This document shows positions 9,501 to 16,205 of a DNA stretch of 25,004 nucleotides, in pieces. Position numbers and translations under genes: made by a program. The stretch is from JBBQED01 sp038320345 (GTDB taxonomy: Bacteria > Bacteroidota > Bacteroidia > AKYH767-A > OLB10). The first letter of the stretch is position 1. Every line of letters starts with the position of its first letter. Where the stretch lies: positions 1 to 25,004 of the forward strand of contig JBBQED010000031.1 of the NCBI GenBank assembly GCA_038320345.1, given 5' to 3'. The notes beneath the pieces are model-generated. The model was not told the origin of the DNA, did no database searches, and saw only the letters and a list, made by a program, of their open reading frames with translations.

Positions 9501-10006
9501 CTGCCACCGCCACCGGCACTTGCTTTGAAAATAATTGGAAATCCGATTCTCTGTGCTTCTTCCATTGCAATTGCAGCGGAAGTGAGCGTGATTTTATTAT
9601 CCTCAATAACAGGAACACCTACTTTTCTGGCTACTAATTTACTTGCCACTTTATCACCAAGTTGTTCCATCACTTCCGGAGAAGGGCCTACGAAAATGAT
9701 ATTTTCTTCACGGCAACGGCGAGCGAACTGTACATTTTCTGATAAGAAGCCATATCCTGGATGGATAGCATCCACACCATTTTCTTTCGCAACACTGATT
9801 ATTTCTTCAATATCAAGGTAGGGTTTGAGTGGGTCACTATCCGTACCGATCTGATATGACTCATCAGCCTTATATCGATGGAGGGAATAACGGTCTTCGT
9901 AAGTGTACATAGCCACTGTACGAATGCCTAATTCTGTAGCGGCTCTAAGTGCCCGTATTGCGATTTCTCCTCTGTTAGCGACTAAAAGTTTATGGATGCG
10001 ATTCAT
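6569..10006 (-). CDS. pyc: Pyruvate carboxylase, single-chain
   Basis: This enzyme carboxylates pyruvate to oxaloacetate using ATP, bicarbonate and biotin, an anaplerotic step for the TCA cycle and gluconeogenesis. At 1145 residues it has the full single-chain length. The N-terminal biotin carboxylase has 'HPGYGFLSEN' (82-91) and the ATP-grasp loop 'KASAGGGGRG' (161-170), followed by 'FIEVNPRIQVEHTVTE'. The central carboxyltransferase shows 'TTYRDAHQSLLATR', 'FRIFDSLNW', 'AIKDMAGLLKP' (the lysine is carbamylated in known enzymes) and the metal-binding 'HLHTHDT'. The C-terminal biotinyl domain has 'EAMKMET', with the biotinylated lysine at about 1111. All key motifs are intact. It is monocistronic: 223 bases separate its start from the next gene upstream, and it ends at a strong terminator. 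Confidence 0.97.
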   Translation of the reverse strand: MNRIHKLLVANRGEIAIRALRAATELGIRTVAMYTYEDRYSLHRYKADESYQIGTDSDPLKPYLDIEEIISVAKENGVDAIHPGYGFLSENVQFARRCREENIIFVGPSPEVMEQLGDKVASKLVARKVGVPVIEDNKITLTSAAIAMEEAQRIGFPIIFKASAGGGGRGMRVIREASQLEKAYNEAKREAGNAFGDDTLFIEKFVEDPKHIEVQILGDQHGNIVHLYERDCSVQRRFQKVVEIAPAPSLRQDTKDKLYDYALRIAKHVRYDCAGTVEFLVDGEENIFFIEVNPRIQVEHTVTEQVTGIDIVRSQILIVDGEPLRSPSIDILRQEDIECNGFAIQCRITTEDPENDFKPDYGTLIAYRNAGGYGIRIDEGSSYQGVKVSPFFDSMLAKVTAQGRTLNGASKRMYRTLMEFRIRGVKTNIPFLENVINHPVFQEGKATVKFIEKYPELFIFRKKQDSGTKILRYLAEVQVNGHPDVIYVDPSKVFSNPRIPSGEKHEVPPAGSKQLLEQLGPEKFAQWLKNEKQVKFTDTTYRDAHQSLLATRVRTADLLKVARNFATHHPQTFSMEVWGGATFDVALRFLHECPWRRLELLREAIPNICLQMLIRGNNAIGYAAYPDNLVERFIEESSIKGIDIFRIFDSLNWTKSMAVSIKAVRERTNGIAEACISYTGDILDPKKTKYNLAYYLDLARELEDMGAHILAIKDMAGLLKPYAAELLVTELKKVISIPIHLHTHDTSSVQAATYLKAIEAGVDVVDVALASMSGLTSQPNFNSLVESLRNTKYAVDYDIKHLNEHSNYWETVREWYYPFESGLMAGTAEVYDHEIPGGQYSNLKPQAASLGLGDKMVEIKQAYENVNQLFGDIVKVTPSSKVVGDMALFMVSNGLSNDDIFNKGDALSFPASVKSFFKGDLGQPPGGFPITLQKIILKDEKPYTDLPNAHLKPVDFEEEFKAFQIKFGTSTSFHDFLSWKFYPKVFEEYHAFNKQYGDVSHVPTTAFFFGMKNNEEILVEIGRGKNILIRLLYLGEADENGNRSVYFRLNGQTRALEVKDRKALMKKIMHAKAAGELQIGTPLQGMLSKIFVKDGESVKRNTPLFTIEAMKMETTITASRDLKIKGITLKEGTLVESEDLILSIE

Positions 10007-10229
10007 ATCAAGGAAATAGATCTAGTTTATGCCCTAAAAATAGGATTAAAGTTTAAAGAAATCGAAGAAATATAATTTTGGATAAAGGATTTTTAACTGA
10101 TTTGAGGATTCGGTATAAAAGCATCGGAATTAAAATTTATAATAAGGGCACATAGCTCATTGAAATTATTCTCATGAGTTTTAATTATTGAATTATATTT
10201 ACAAATAGAAATTTTGATTAATACCACAA

Positions 10230-10442
10230 ATGAAAATCTGTGAAATGTGTAAAAATATGTTTAATTGTACTACTGAAAATATTACTTCTTGCCAATGCAG
10301 TGCCGTTCAAATTTCATTAGAAGAGAGTAATTTTATAAAAGAAAAATATAGCGATTGTTTATGCCTAGGTTGCTTGAAAGAGTTGAAGGTAGACTATCAA
10401 ACCAAAAATAAATACCTCAATTCAACAAAACCTTTGCATTAA
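10230..10442 (+). CDS. Small cysteine-rich CWC-type protein
   Basis: This 70-residue protein has eight cysteines spaced C4-x2-C7-x5-C13-x7-C21-x-C23 and C43-x-C45-x2-C48. The order C-x2-C, F-x-C, C-x-C, C-x-C-x2-C fits the cysteine-rich CWC family, small proteins presumed to bind metal but with no established role. The Trp that names the family is Gln here (CQC). There is no signal peptide, so it should be cytoplasmic. Its last 26 bases overlap the end of the convergent RIC-like gene. The start is the only ATG that keeps the first cysteine pair; no strong Shine-Dalgarno site precedes it, as is usual in Bacteroidota. Confidence 0.75.
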   Translation: MKICEMCKNMFNCTTENITSCQCSAVQISLEESNFIKEKYSDCLCLGCLKELKVDYQTKNKYLNSTKPLH

Positions 10443-11133
10443 ATTCTTCGATCAGGTATTGTTCCATTTCCTGAGCTCTAGGAAGAAGTATACCGTCTTC
10501 TATCAGTGCATGCACCGCCAAATCTTTTTCAAAATCACCAAGTTGGTTTAAAAGAATGCGGTAGGGAGATTCGTTAGTTAAAGGGGGTTGATATTGAAGT
10601 ATTGCATTGCAAGCATCTTTCAAATCCTGTTCGGTATCATCATGTTCGTGGATGAAATTGATGAGCACATCATCTTGAATCTTCAGCATAAAACTATTCA
10701 ATTCAATTCCTATTTTATCGGCTTGAATTAAGTATTGAATATAGGGAATTAGTATTTCTTCTTCAACGTTGATGTGATCGATCAATGATTTTTTATAGGT
10801 CGAAAAAAAACTATTTAGGATTATTAACAAGGGATGATTATCGGAATAATCCTGCAGGAGCAAATGAATACTCTGTTCTATTTCCTGTATTTTCTTTTCA
10901 AGATAATATTTATGAGTTCGAACGATGTAATCCAGGATGTCTTCAATTGGAAAATTTAAAAATTGTTCTTCTCTGAAATTTTTTTCTTCTTCAAATAATT
11001 CTTGCAATGCAAAAACAAATTCAGCATTCACCCCTTTTTGTTCCAAATTTTCAGGAGTACAAATAAAGTCTACTGAGTTGCATTCTGGATAACGCAATAA
11101 TACTTGCTGAAGTGAAAACGATTTTTCCATCAA
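10417..11133 (-). CDS. Hemerythrin-like di-iron protein related to RIC/YtfE/ScdA
   Basis: The 238-residue protein is mostly helical. Its histidines and carboxylates match the RIC family, which repairs iron-sulfur clusters damaged by nitric oxide or peroxide. Candidate iron ligands are H74, H120, E124, H164, H208 and E212. As I recall E. coli YtfE, its ligands H160, H204 and E208 show the same 44- and 4-residue steps, and the HxxxE pair at 120-124 fits as well. The N-terminal 45 residues sit where RIC proteins carry the ScdA_N domain, but the usual DYCC is replaced by 'DFIC' (22-25), leaving one cysteine. The product is probably cytoplasmic. RIC function is likely but not certain; oxygen or NO sensing by a hemerythrin domain is the alternative. 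Confidence 0.75.
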   Translation of the reverse strand: MMEKSFSLQQVLLRYPECNSVDFICTPENLEQKGVNAEFVFALQELFEEEKNFREEQFLNFPIEDILDYIVRTHKYYLEKKIQEIEQSIHLLLQDYSDNHPLLIILNSFFSTYKKSLIDHINVEEEILIPYIQYLIQADKIGIELNSFMLKIQDDVLINFIHEHDDTEQDLKDACNAILQYQPPLTNESPYRILLNQLGDFEKDLAVHALIEDGILLPRAQEMEQYLIEEFNAKVLLN

Positions 11134-11331
11134 TTATTCTCCTTTACTAATTCCTTAACTAATTTAAAGCAAACCTAAGGTTTCTGTATTTGGTAGAACA
11201 TTTTTAGAAAGAATTTTATCGACAAACACCCTTCTTTTTTACATCCAAATGTTTTTATGGATTGATCAATTTAAAGGCTTTTTGTAACAAATTGAAATGG
11301 AGCTTTTTGACACAATTTCAATGCTAATTCT

Positions 11332-11390
11332 CCATTGCCGCTTCATATAATCCTCATTACCTCTTCACCGCTGATTCATCAGCGTCATAG
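11332..11390. repeat. Degenerate copy of the intergenic repeat end plus hairpin
   Basis: The order CATTGCCGCTTCATATAATC, then CTCTTCACCG, then the hairpin CGCTGA-TTCA-TCAGCG (11369-11384) mirrors the segment at 1665-1730, where CGCCGCTTCGTATAGT is followed by CTCATCACCGAT and a TCACCGAT/ATCGGTGA hairpin. The hairpin bases differ but compensate, so pairing is kept. I infer a diverged member of the same family. Confidence 0.45.
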
Positions 11391-11399
11391 CACCTTTGA

Positions 11400-11526
11400 A
11401 ACGTTCGTTAATAGGTCGAACAGGTTAGGTTAAAGTATCGTTCTTTATACAGTACAGGTTTATCAATAGGGTTGTTGATAAAGGTTAGGTTAAGCGGTTG
11501 TTTCGAAAGAAGCAACCGCTTTTTTT
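11400..11526 (+). ncRNA. Candidate structured small RNA, unrecognised family
   Basis: No plus-strand gene ends here, yet a strong intrinsic terminator closes the segment, so some transcript must start just upstream. Before the terminator are the hairpins GTTCG/CGAAC (11403-11421), a weaker GTAT/ATAC (11435-11450) and TTTATCAA/TTGATAAA (11459-11482). A 12-base direct repeat, AGGTTAGGTTAA, occurs at 11422-11433 and 11482-11493, once after the first hairpin and once just before the terminator stem. The 5' end is not defined: CACCTTTG at 11391-11398 is one base off a Bacteroidota -7 box, but I see no good -33 box. I do not recognise tmRNA, SRP RNA, RNase P RNA or a known riboswitch core. Confidence 0.4.
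11492..11526 (+). terminator. Strong intrinsic terminator with GAAA tetraloop
   Basis: A 13-base-pair stem (11492-11504 with 11509-11521, one G-U pair) is capped by C(GAAA)G, a stable GNRA tetraloop, and followed by seven T residues (11520-11526). There is no T tract on the opposite strand, so it works for plus-strand transcripts only. It stops whatever is transcribed upstream about 170 bases before the atp promoter. Confidence 0.85.
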
Positions 11527-11673
11527 GGTAAAGCATTGAATTTTAAAGTTTTGCTTGAATTATACAACTACTAAACCTTTAAAAGTTTTTTGATTCTTGG
11601 GAATCTTTGGTCAATTTGAACCAACTTTTCAGAAAAAAGGACCTAGAGAATCCGACCAAAAAGGAAGTCAATA

Positions 11674-11704
11674 TTAGCTTTTTCTACCTAAATCACTACC
11701 TTTG
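11674..11704 (+). promoter_or_regulatory. Candidate atp operon promoter
   Basis: TACCTTTG at 11697-11704 is an exact match to the Bacteroidota -7 box TAnnTTTG. TTAG at 11674-11677, 19 bases upstream, is close to the -33 box TTTG. Transcription would start near 11711, leaving a leader of about 25 bases before the atpB ATG. It lies downstream of the orphan terminator, so the operon has its own start. Confidence 0.65.
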
Positions 11705-11734
11705 CGCTCCGGTTTAGCCTATTGTCCGTGTACC

Positions 11735-12907
11735 ATGCAGAAAACCAGTAAGTTAGCACTAATATCAGTTGCCACATTCCTAGCATTCACCCTGATTTTT
11801 TCAATCAGAAATAATGCACAGGAGCCAACAAATGGCACCCTCCCTGAAACAACTAATTCAACGGTTATTGAACCAGCAGTTGCCGAATCTACCAATGCGC
11901 ACCATGCTGAAGGTGAGAAGCTTGATGCAGGAAAAGTAATCATGGAGCACGTTATGGATACCCATGGTTGGCATCTTTTCGGTCATTTAACGATTCCATT
12001 GCCGGTCATTATTTATCAGGCAGAAAGAGGATTATCCGTTTTCATGTCGGGAGCATTTCATCATGGTGAAATGGCGCATGGAGGTTATAAATTAGAAGGT
12101 CAAAAAGTAGTAGCAGTGAACGAAACGGCAGATGTACCTGCTGAGGAAGCTACTATCAACGAAGAGATCTCTGCAGGAATTTATGATATTTCCATTACGA
12201 AGAACGTAATGGCTATTTTTATTTCCATCGCTATAATGATGATTATTTTTACCAACGTAGCAGGTGCATATAAACGCAAAGGAAGTGGAGCGGCTCCATC
12301 AGGATTACAAAATGCAATTGAGCCTATCATTCTTTTTGTTCGTGATGATGTAATTAAACCTGCAATCGGGGAGAAAAAATTTGAGAAGTATGTTCCTTAT
12401 CTCTTAACGGTATTCTTTTTTATCTGGATCAACAATTTACTTGGATTGATTCCAATTTTTCCAGGAGGAGCGAATGTAACGGGAAGTATTTCTGTTGCCT
12501 TAGTGTTAGCCGTTTTAACATTCATCATTACATCGGTAAATGCCAACAAACATTACTGGCAACACGTTTTTGCAATGCCTGGTGTTCCGAAAGGAGTTTT
12601 AGTATTGCTTACACCGATAGAAATTCTAGGAGTATTCCTTCGTCCATTTGTTTTGATGATTCGATTATTTGCCAACATCACTGCAGGACATATCATCGCA
12701 TTATCATTCTTCTGTTTGATCTTCATCTTTGGACAAAACGGATTAGGGGTAGGACTTGCGGTTTCTCCTTTATCACTTGCCTTTACCGTGTTTATGTCGG
12801 CATTGGAATTACTCGTTGCATTTCTGCAAGCCTATGTATTCACAATGTTGTCTGCCATTTACATTGGAGCAGCAATTGAGGAACCACATCATGCCGAACA
12901 TCATTAA
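11735..12907 (+). CDS. atpB: ATP synthase F0 subunit a
   Basis: Subunit a forms the proton half-channels next to the c-ring. I chose the ATG at 11735 (390 residues): an in-frame TTG at 11702 overlaps the -7 promoter box and gives a poor extension. The protein starts with a hydrophobic segment like a signal peptide (KLALISVATFLAFTLIFSI) and has a long extra-membrane region rich in His, Glu and Ala (about 30-155) before the canonical five-helix domain. This makes it much longer than the E. coli protein of 271 residues; long N-terminal extensions are, as I recall, common in Bacteroidota. The essential arginine is R310 in 'IRLFANITAGH', and 'ELLVAFLQAYVFTMLSAIYIG' is the last conserved helix. It is the first gene of the operon; no atpI-like gene precedes it. 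Confidence 0.96.
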   Translation: MQKTSKLALISVATFLAFTLIFSIRNNAQEPTNGTLPETTNSTVIEPAVAESTNAHHAEGEKLDAGKVIMEHVMDTHGWHLFGHLTIPLPVIIYQAERGLSVFMSGAFHHGEMAHGGYKLEGQKVVAVNETADVPAEEATINEEISAGIYDISITKNVMAIFISIAIMMIIFTNVAGAYKRKGSGAAPSGLQNAIEPIILFVRDDVIKPAIGEKKFEKYVPYLLTVFFFIWINNLLGLIPIFPGGANVTGSISVALVLAVLTFIITSVNANKHYWQHVFAMPGVPKGVLVLLTPIEILGVFLRPFVLMIRLFANITAGHIIALSFFCLIFIFGQNGLGVGLAVSPLSLAFTVFMSALELLVAFLQAYVFTMLSAIYIGAAIEEPHHAEHH

Positions 12908-12948
12908 TCTTACTAACGACTTTATTTAAACAATTAATACTTATCACA

Positions 12949-13215
12949 ATGTTATCTAACATCTTATTAGACGCCGCTACAAATGGAGCCAATATCGGAA
13001 TCGGTTATGGTCTTGCTGCAGTAGGTGCTGGTCTTGCTGCTGTTGGTGCTGGTATCGGCATCGGACGTATTGGTGGCAGTGCACTTGAGTCTATCGCACG
13101 TCAGCCAGAAGTTGCTGGTGATATCCGCGCGAACATGATTCTTGCTGCTGCACTTGTTGAAGGAGCTGCCTTCTTCGCAATGGTAATCGGCCTGCTAGCT
13201 ATCCTTACCAAGTAA
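12949..13215 (+). CDS. atpE: ATP synthase F0 subunit c
   Basis: An 88-residue hairpin of two transmembrane helices joined by the conserved polar loop RQP (51-53). The ion-carrying carboxylate is E71 in the second helix (ALVEGAAFF). The first helix lacks the Gln, and the residue after E71 is Gly rather than the Ser/Thr used by sodium-type c-subunits, so the rotor should carry protons. Helix 1 is very rich in Gly and Ala (GLAAVGAGLAAVGAGIGIG), as usual for tight ring packing. It follows atpB by 41 bases and is followed by an unusually long spacer with three hairpins. Confidence 0.97.
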   Translation: MLSNILLDAATNGANIGIGYGLAAVGAGLAAVGAGIGIGRIGGSALESIARQPEVAGDIRANMILAAALVEGAAFFAMVIGLLAILTK

Positions 13216-13378
13216 TTGGTTCGGGAGCGAAAAATCTCCGGCCAGCTGACAACGCTTGGTTTAAGCTGGCCATCTTCAATTCAGAGTTTCAGTAAATCTG
13301 AATACTCTTTAAAATAAAGTTCTGTTCTAACAACCGGTGATACTCGAAGTATCATCTATCAAGAAAAGAGTCAAAACT
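13216..13378 (+). promoter_or_regulatory. atpE-atpF spacer with three consecutive stem-loops
   Basis: This 163-base spacer is the longest in the operon. It can form GGCCAGCT/AGCTGGCC (13240-13247 with 13264-13271), ATTCAGA/TCTGAAT (13279-13285 with 13297-13303) and TGATACT-CGA-AGTATCA (13338-13354). None is followed by a T tract, so they do not look like terminators. Stabilising the end of an atpE message or setting a processing site would fit the need for many c subunits per enzyme; that is inference. Confidence 0.5.
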
Positions 13379-13873
13379 ATGGAACTCGTTAAACCGGAAT
13401 TCGGCCTCATCTTTTGGATGACCGTTTCATTTCTGATCGTAGTATTTCTGCTTCGCAAATATGCTTGGGGCCCAATACTTGGGTCATTGAAAGAGCGTGA
13501 AGTTTCTATTCAGAGTGCTCTTGATGCTGCTAAAAAAGCGAAAGATGAAGTAGCAAATTTAAAAGCAGAGAATGAGCGTATTCTTCAGGAAGCGCGTAAC
13601 GAGCGTGATGTAATTTTGAAAGAAGCCCGTGAAGCAAAAGACGCAATCGTGAATGAAGCTCGTAGCCGTGCGAATGTTGAAGCGGATCGTCTCATCAATA
13701 TTGCCCGTGAAACAATTCAGAATGAGAAGATGGCTGCAATTACTGAATTAAAAAATCAGGTAGCTACTCTCAGTATCGATATCGCTGAAAAAGTAATCCG
13801 TCAGCAACTTTCCGATAGTGAGAAACAAAAATCACTGGTCCAGGATTTACTGAAAGAAGTAAAACTGAACTGA
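13379..13873 (+). CDS. atpF: ATP synthase F0 subunit b
   Basis: The 164-residue peripheral stalk subunit starts at the ATG at 13379. An upstream in-frame GTG at 13337 would place the hairpin sequence inside the protein and delay the membrane anchor, so I reject it. Residues 9-27 form the single membrane segment (LIFWMTVSFLIVVFLL), followed by 'RKYAWGPILGSLKERE' and a long charged coiled coil rich in Ala, Glu, Lys and Arg that reaches up to subunit delta. Length and pattern are normal for a bacterial b subunit. Confidence 0.95.
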   Translation: MELVKPEFGLIFWMTVSFLIVVFLLRKYAWGPILGSLKEREVSIQSALDAAKKAKDEVANLKAENERILQEARNERDVILKEAREAKDAIVNEARSRANVEADRLINIARETIQNEKMAAITELKNQVATLSIDIAEKVIRQQLSDSEKQKSLVQDLLKEVKLN

Positions 13874-13916
13874 TCATATTGAATTGAAGTGCGATAAAGT
13901 AAAACAGTAAAGGATC

Positions 13917-14474
13917 ATGGTTGAATCAAAAGTAGCACGCAGATACGCTCGGTCATTATTAGTCCTGGCGCAAGAGCGAAATCTTACGGAGAAGGTTTTT
14001 GCAGATATGCAACTGGTTGCTAAAACCTGTGAGCATAGCGCTGACCTTGTTGCTTTGTTAAGAAATCCAATCATCAATACTGATAAAAAAGAATCCATTC
14101 TAAAAGCAGTTTTCGGACCGCATATTGATCCTTTGACGTTTGCCTTTATGGAACTTATGGCTCGTAAAGGTCGTGAAAGCTATCTCTACGGAATTGCGAT
14201 GGAGTTTATCAGTACTTATAAAGCATCAATCGGAATTCAAACAGCTTATGTTACTTCAGCAATAGCATTAGATGCTGCTACTCGTGAACAGGTACTTGAG
14301 ATTATCCGTAAAACCAAAGGAAGTAAAGTTGAACTGATAGAAAAGGTGGATAAAGAACTCCTTGGAGGATTTATCTTACGTGTAGGTGATGAACAGTTTG
14401 ACGCAAGTATCAGTAAGAAACTTAATCAATTGAAAACTCAATTTGATGATAACCTTTACGTCAGAGAAATCTAA
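13917..14474 (+). CDS. atpH: ATP synthase F1 subunit delta
   Basis: The delta (OSCP) subunit joins the b stalk to the top of the alpha/beta head. The 185-residue protein has the family's N-terminal helical domain ('VARRYARSLLVLAQE' at the start, 'LLRNPIINTDKKESIL' in the middle) and the C-terminal strand region 'ELIEKVDKELLGGFILRVGDEQFDASI', the usual OSCP signature. The start ATG is preceded by AAAGGATC, one of the better ribosome-binding candidates in the window. It follows atpF by 43 bases. Confidence 0.96.
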   Translation: MVESKVARRYARSLLVLAQERNLTEKVFADMQLVAKTCEHSADLVALLRNPIINTDKKESILKAVFGPHIDPLTFAFMELMARKGRESYLYGIAMEFISTYKASIGIQTAYVTSAIALDAATREQVLEIIRKTKGSKVELIEKVDKELLGGFILRVGDEQFDASISKKLNQLKTQFDDNLYVREI

Positions 14475-14477
14475 CGG

Positions 14478-14526
14478 TTAGGGATAGCCTAAAATGAAAT
14501 TGCAGTACATTACTTCCTGTAGTGTA
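14478..14526 (+). promoter_or_regulatory. Stem-loops in the atpH-atpA spacer
   Basis: Between atpH and atpA, TTAGG/CCTAA (14478-14492) and TACATTAC/GTAGTGTA (14506-14513 with 14519-14526, one G-U pair) can pair. No T tract follows, so neither should end transcription. Effects on translation or message decay are possible but not shown. Confidence 0.35.
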
Positions 14527-14577
14527 TTGAACAAAAAAGATAATTAACGAATAGTATAACTCTTAATCACCAAAGCA

Positions 14578-16158
14578 ATGGTAGAAGTCAGACCGGACGA
14601 AGTTTCAGCGATCCTCCGCCAGCAGCTGGCCGGCTTTAAAACCGCCAATGAACTTGAAGAAGTTGGTACTGTACTCCAAGTAGGAGACGGTATCGCACGT
14701 ATTTACGGACTAACAAAGGTACAGTCAGGAGAGCTCATCGAGTTCTCTACCGGTCTCAAAGGGATCGTACTGAATCTTGAAGAAGATAACGTTGGTGCGG
14801 TAACTCTCGGTTCTTCAAACGACATTAAAGAAGGCGACACCGTAAAACGTACGGGGAAAATTGCCTCTATCCGTGTAGGAGAGGGAATGTTAGGTCGTGT
14901 AGTTGACACTCTTGGAAATCCAATCGACGGGAAAGGTCCTATCACTGGTGTAACGTATGAAATGCCACTCGAGCGTAAGGCTCCAGGAGTAATTTACCGT
15001 CAGCCAGTAAATGAGCCGCTTCAAACAGGTATCAAAGCAATCGATGCTATGATTCCTATTGGGCGTGGACAACGAGAGTTGATCATTGGTGATCGTCAGA
15101 CGGGAAAGTCTGCGGTAGCCATTGATACGATCATCAATCAAAAAGAATTCTATGACCGTGGAGAAACTGTTTATTGCATTTACGTTGCAATCGGACAGAA
15201 AGGTTCTACCATTGCGGGAGTAGTTAAAACGTTGGAAGAAAGAGGAGCAATGCCCTACACTGTAGTAGTTGCAGCTACCGCTTCTGAATCAGCACCTATG
15301 CAGTTCTTTGCGCCAATGGCAGGTGCTGCAATTGGTGAGTTCTTCCGCGATACAGGTCGTCCTGCACTCGTTGTATATGATGATCTTTCCAAACAAGCAG
15401 TTGCATACCGTGAGGTATCTCTATTATTACGTCGTCCTCCAGGTCGTGAAGCATATCCTGGTGATGTATTCTACTTACACAGTCGTTTGCTTGAAAGGGC
15501 AGCGAAAGTAATTAAGTCAGATACCATCGCTGCACAGATGAATGATCTTCCTGAGTCACTTCGTCCTTTAGTAAAAGGTGGAGGTTCATTAACTGCACTT
15601 CCGATTATCGAAACACAAGCAGGTGACGTATCAGCATATATTCCTACGAATGTAATTTCGATTACTGACGGACAGATTTTCCTTGAGGCGAATTTGTTTA
15701 ACGCTGGTGTTCGTCCTGCTATCAACGTTGGTATTTCTGTATCACGTGTTGGAGGAAATGCACAGATCAAATCGATGAAAAAAGTTGCGGGTACTTTGAA
15801 ACTGGACCAAGCACAATATCGTGAGTTGGAAGCTTTCTCAAAGTTCGGATCAGATTTAGATGCTGCAACAAAAGCAGTAATCGACAAAGGATCACGTAAC
15901 GTAGAAATTCTGAAACAAGGTCAGTATTCACCACTGCGTGTTGAAGAGCAAGTAGCGATGATTTACCTCGGAACAAAAGGATTATTACAGAGTGTTCCTG
16001 TCCGTAAAATTAGAGAGTTCGAAGCGGACTTTTTAGCATTGCTGAAAACTTCGCACAAAAGCGTTCTTGAGCAACTTGCAAAAGGGATCATCAACGATGA
16101 GATAACAAACGAACTTGAAAAAGTTGCAAAAGATCTGGCGAAGAAATACGCTGCTTAA
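14578..16158 (+). CDS. atpA: ATP synthase F1 subunit alpha
   Basis: Alpha carries the non-catalytic nucleotide sites and lends an arginine to the beta catalytic sites. The 526 residues cover the whole family length. The Walker A loop is GDRQTGKS (171-178). The alpha/beta signature 'PAINVGISVSRVGG' contains R390, which corresponds to the arginine finger. 'LRRPPGREAYPGDVFYLHSRLLERA' is the conserved segment before the DELSEED-equivalent region. No residues look damaged. It sits between atpH and atpG, 103 bases after atpH and 47 before atpG. The catalytic partner atpD is not in the window. Confidence 0.98.
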   Translation: MVEVRPDEVSAILRQQLAGFKTANELEEVGTVLQVGDGIARIYGLTKVQSGELIEFSTGLKGIVLNLEEDNVGAVTLGSSNDIKEGDTVKRTGKIASIRVGEGMLGRVVDTLGNPIDGKGPITGVTYEMPLERKAPGVIYRQPVNEPLQTGIKAIDAMIPIGRGQRELIIGDRQTGKSAVAIDTIINQKEFYDRGETVYCIYVAIGQKGSTIAGVVKTLEERGAMPYTVVVAATASESAPMQFFAPMAGAAIGEFFRDTGRPALVVYDDLSKQAVAYREVSLLLRRPPGREAYPGDVFYLHSRLLERAAKVIKSDTIAAQMNDLPESLRPLVKGGGSLTALPIIETQAGDVSAYIPTNVISITDGQIFLEANLFNAGVRPAINVGISVSRVGGNAQIKSMKKVAGTLKLDQAQYRELEAFSKFGSDLDAATKAVIDKGSRNVEILKQGQYSPLRVEEQVAMIYLGTKGLLQSVPVRKIREFEADFLALLKTSHKSVLEQLAKGIINDEITNELEKVAKDLAKKYAA

Positions 16159-16205
16159 TTGATCTTAAGTAAGAGTAAGAAGTTTGTTCAATCAGATTTA
16201 AAATT

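Larger units (their letters stand above)
11134..11696. other. Intergenic region with orphan terminator and possible small RNA
   Basis: No coding sequence is seen in these 563 bases between a leftward gene and the atp promoter. From 11330 to 11385 lies a degenerate relative of the repeats near 1500-2060. From about 11400 to 11526 there is a structured stretch ending in a strong plus-strand terminator. The remaining parts (11134-11325 and 11530-11670) are AT-rich with nothing I can name. Confidence 0.6.

Noticed and set aside
6609..9821. Several plus-strand open frames of 67-98 codons
   Set aside because: All are antisense to the intact pyruvate carboxylase gene and have no independent support.
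11134..11701. Riboswitch or tRNA-like element before the atp operon
   Set aside because: No cloverleaf and no known aptamer core could be recognised; the structured part ends in a terminator well before the atp promoter.
11702..11734. Upstream TTG start for atpB
   Set aside because: The TTG overlaps the -7 promoter box, so it would lie before the probable transcription start.
13337..13378. Upstream GTG start for atpF
   Set aside because: It lies in a hairpin and adds 14 residues before the membrane anchor with no family support.
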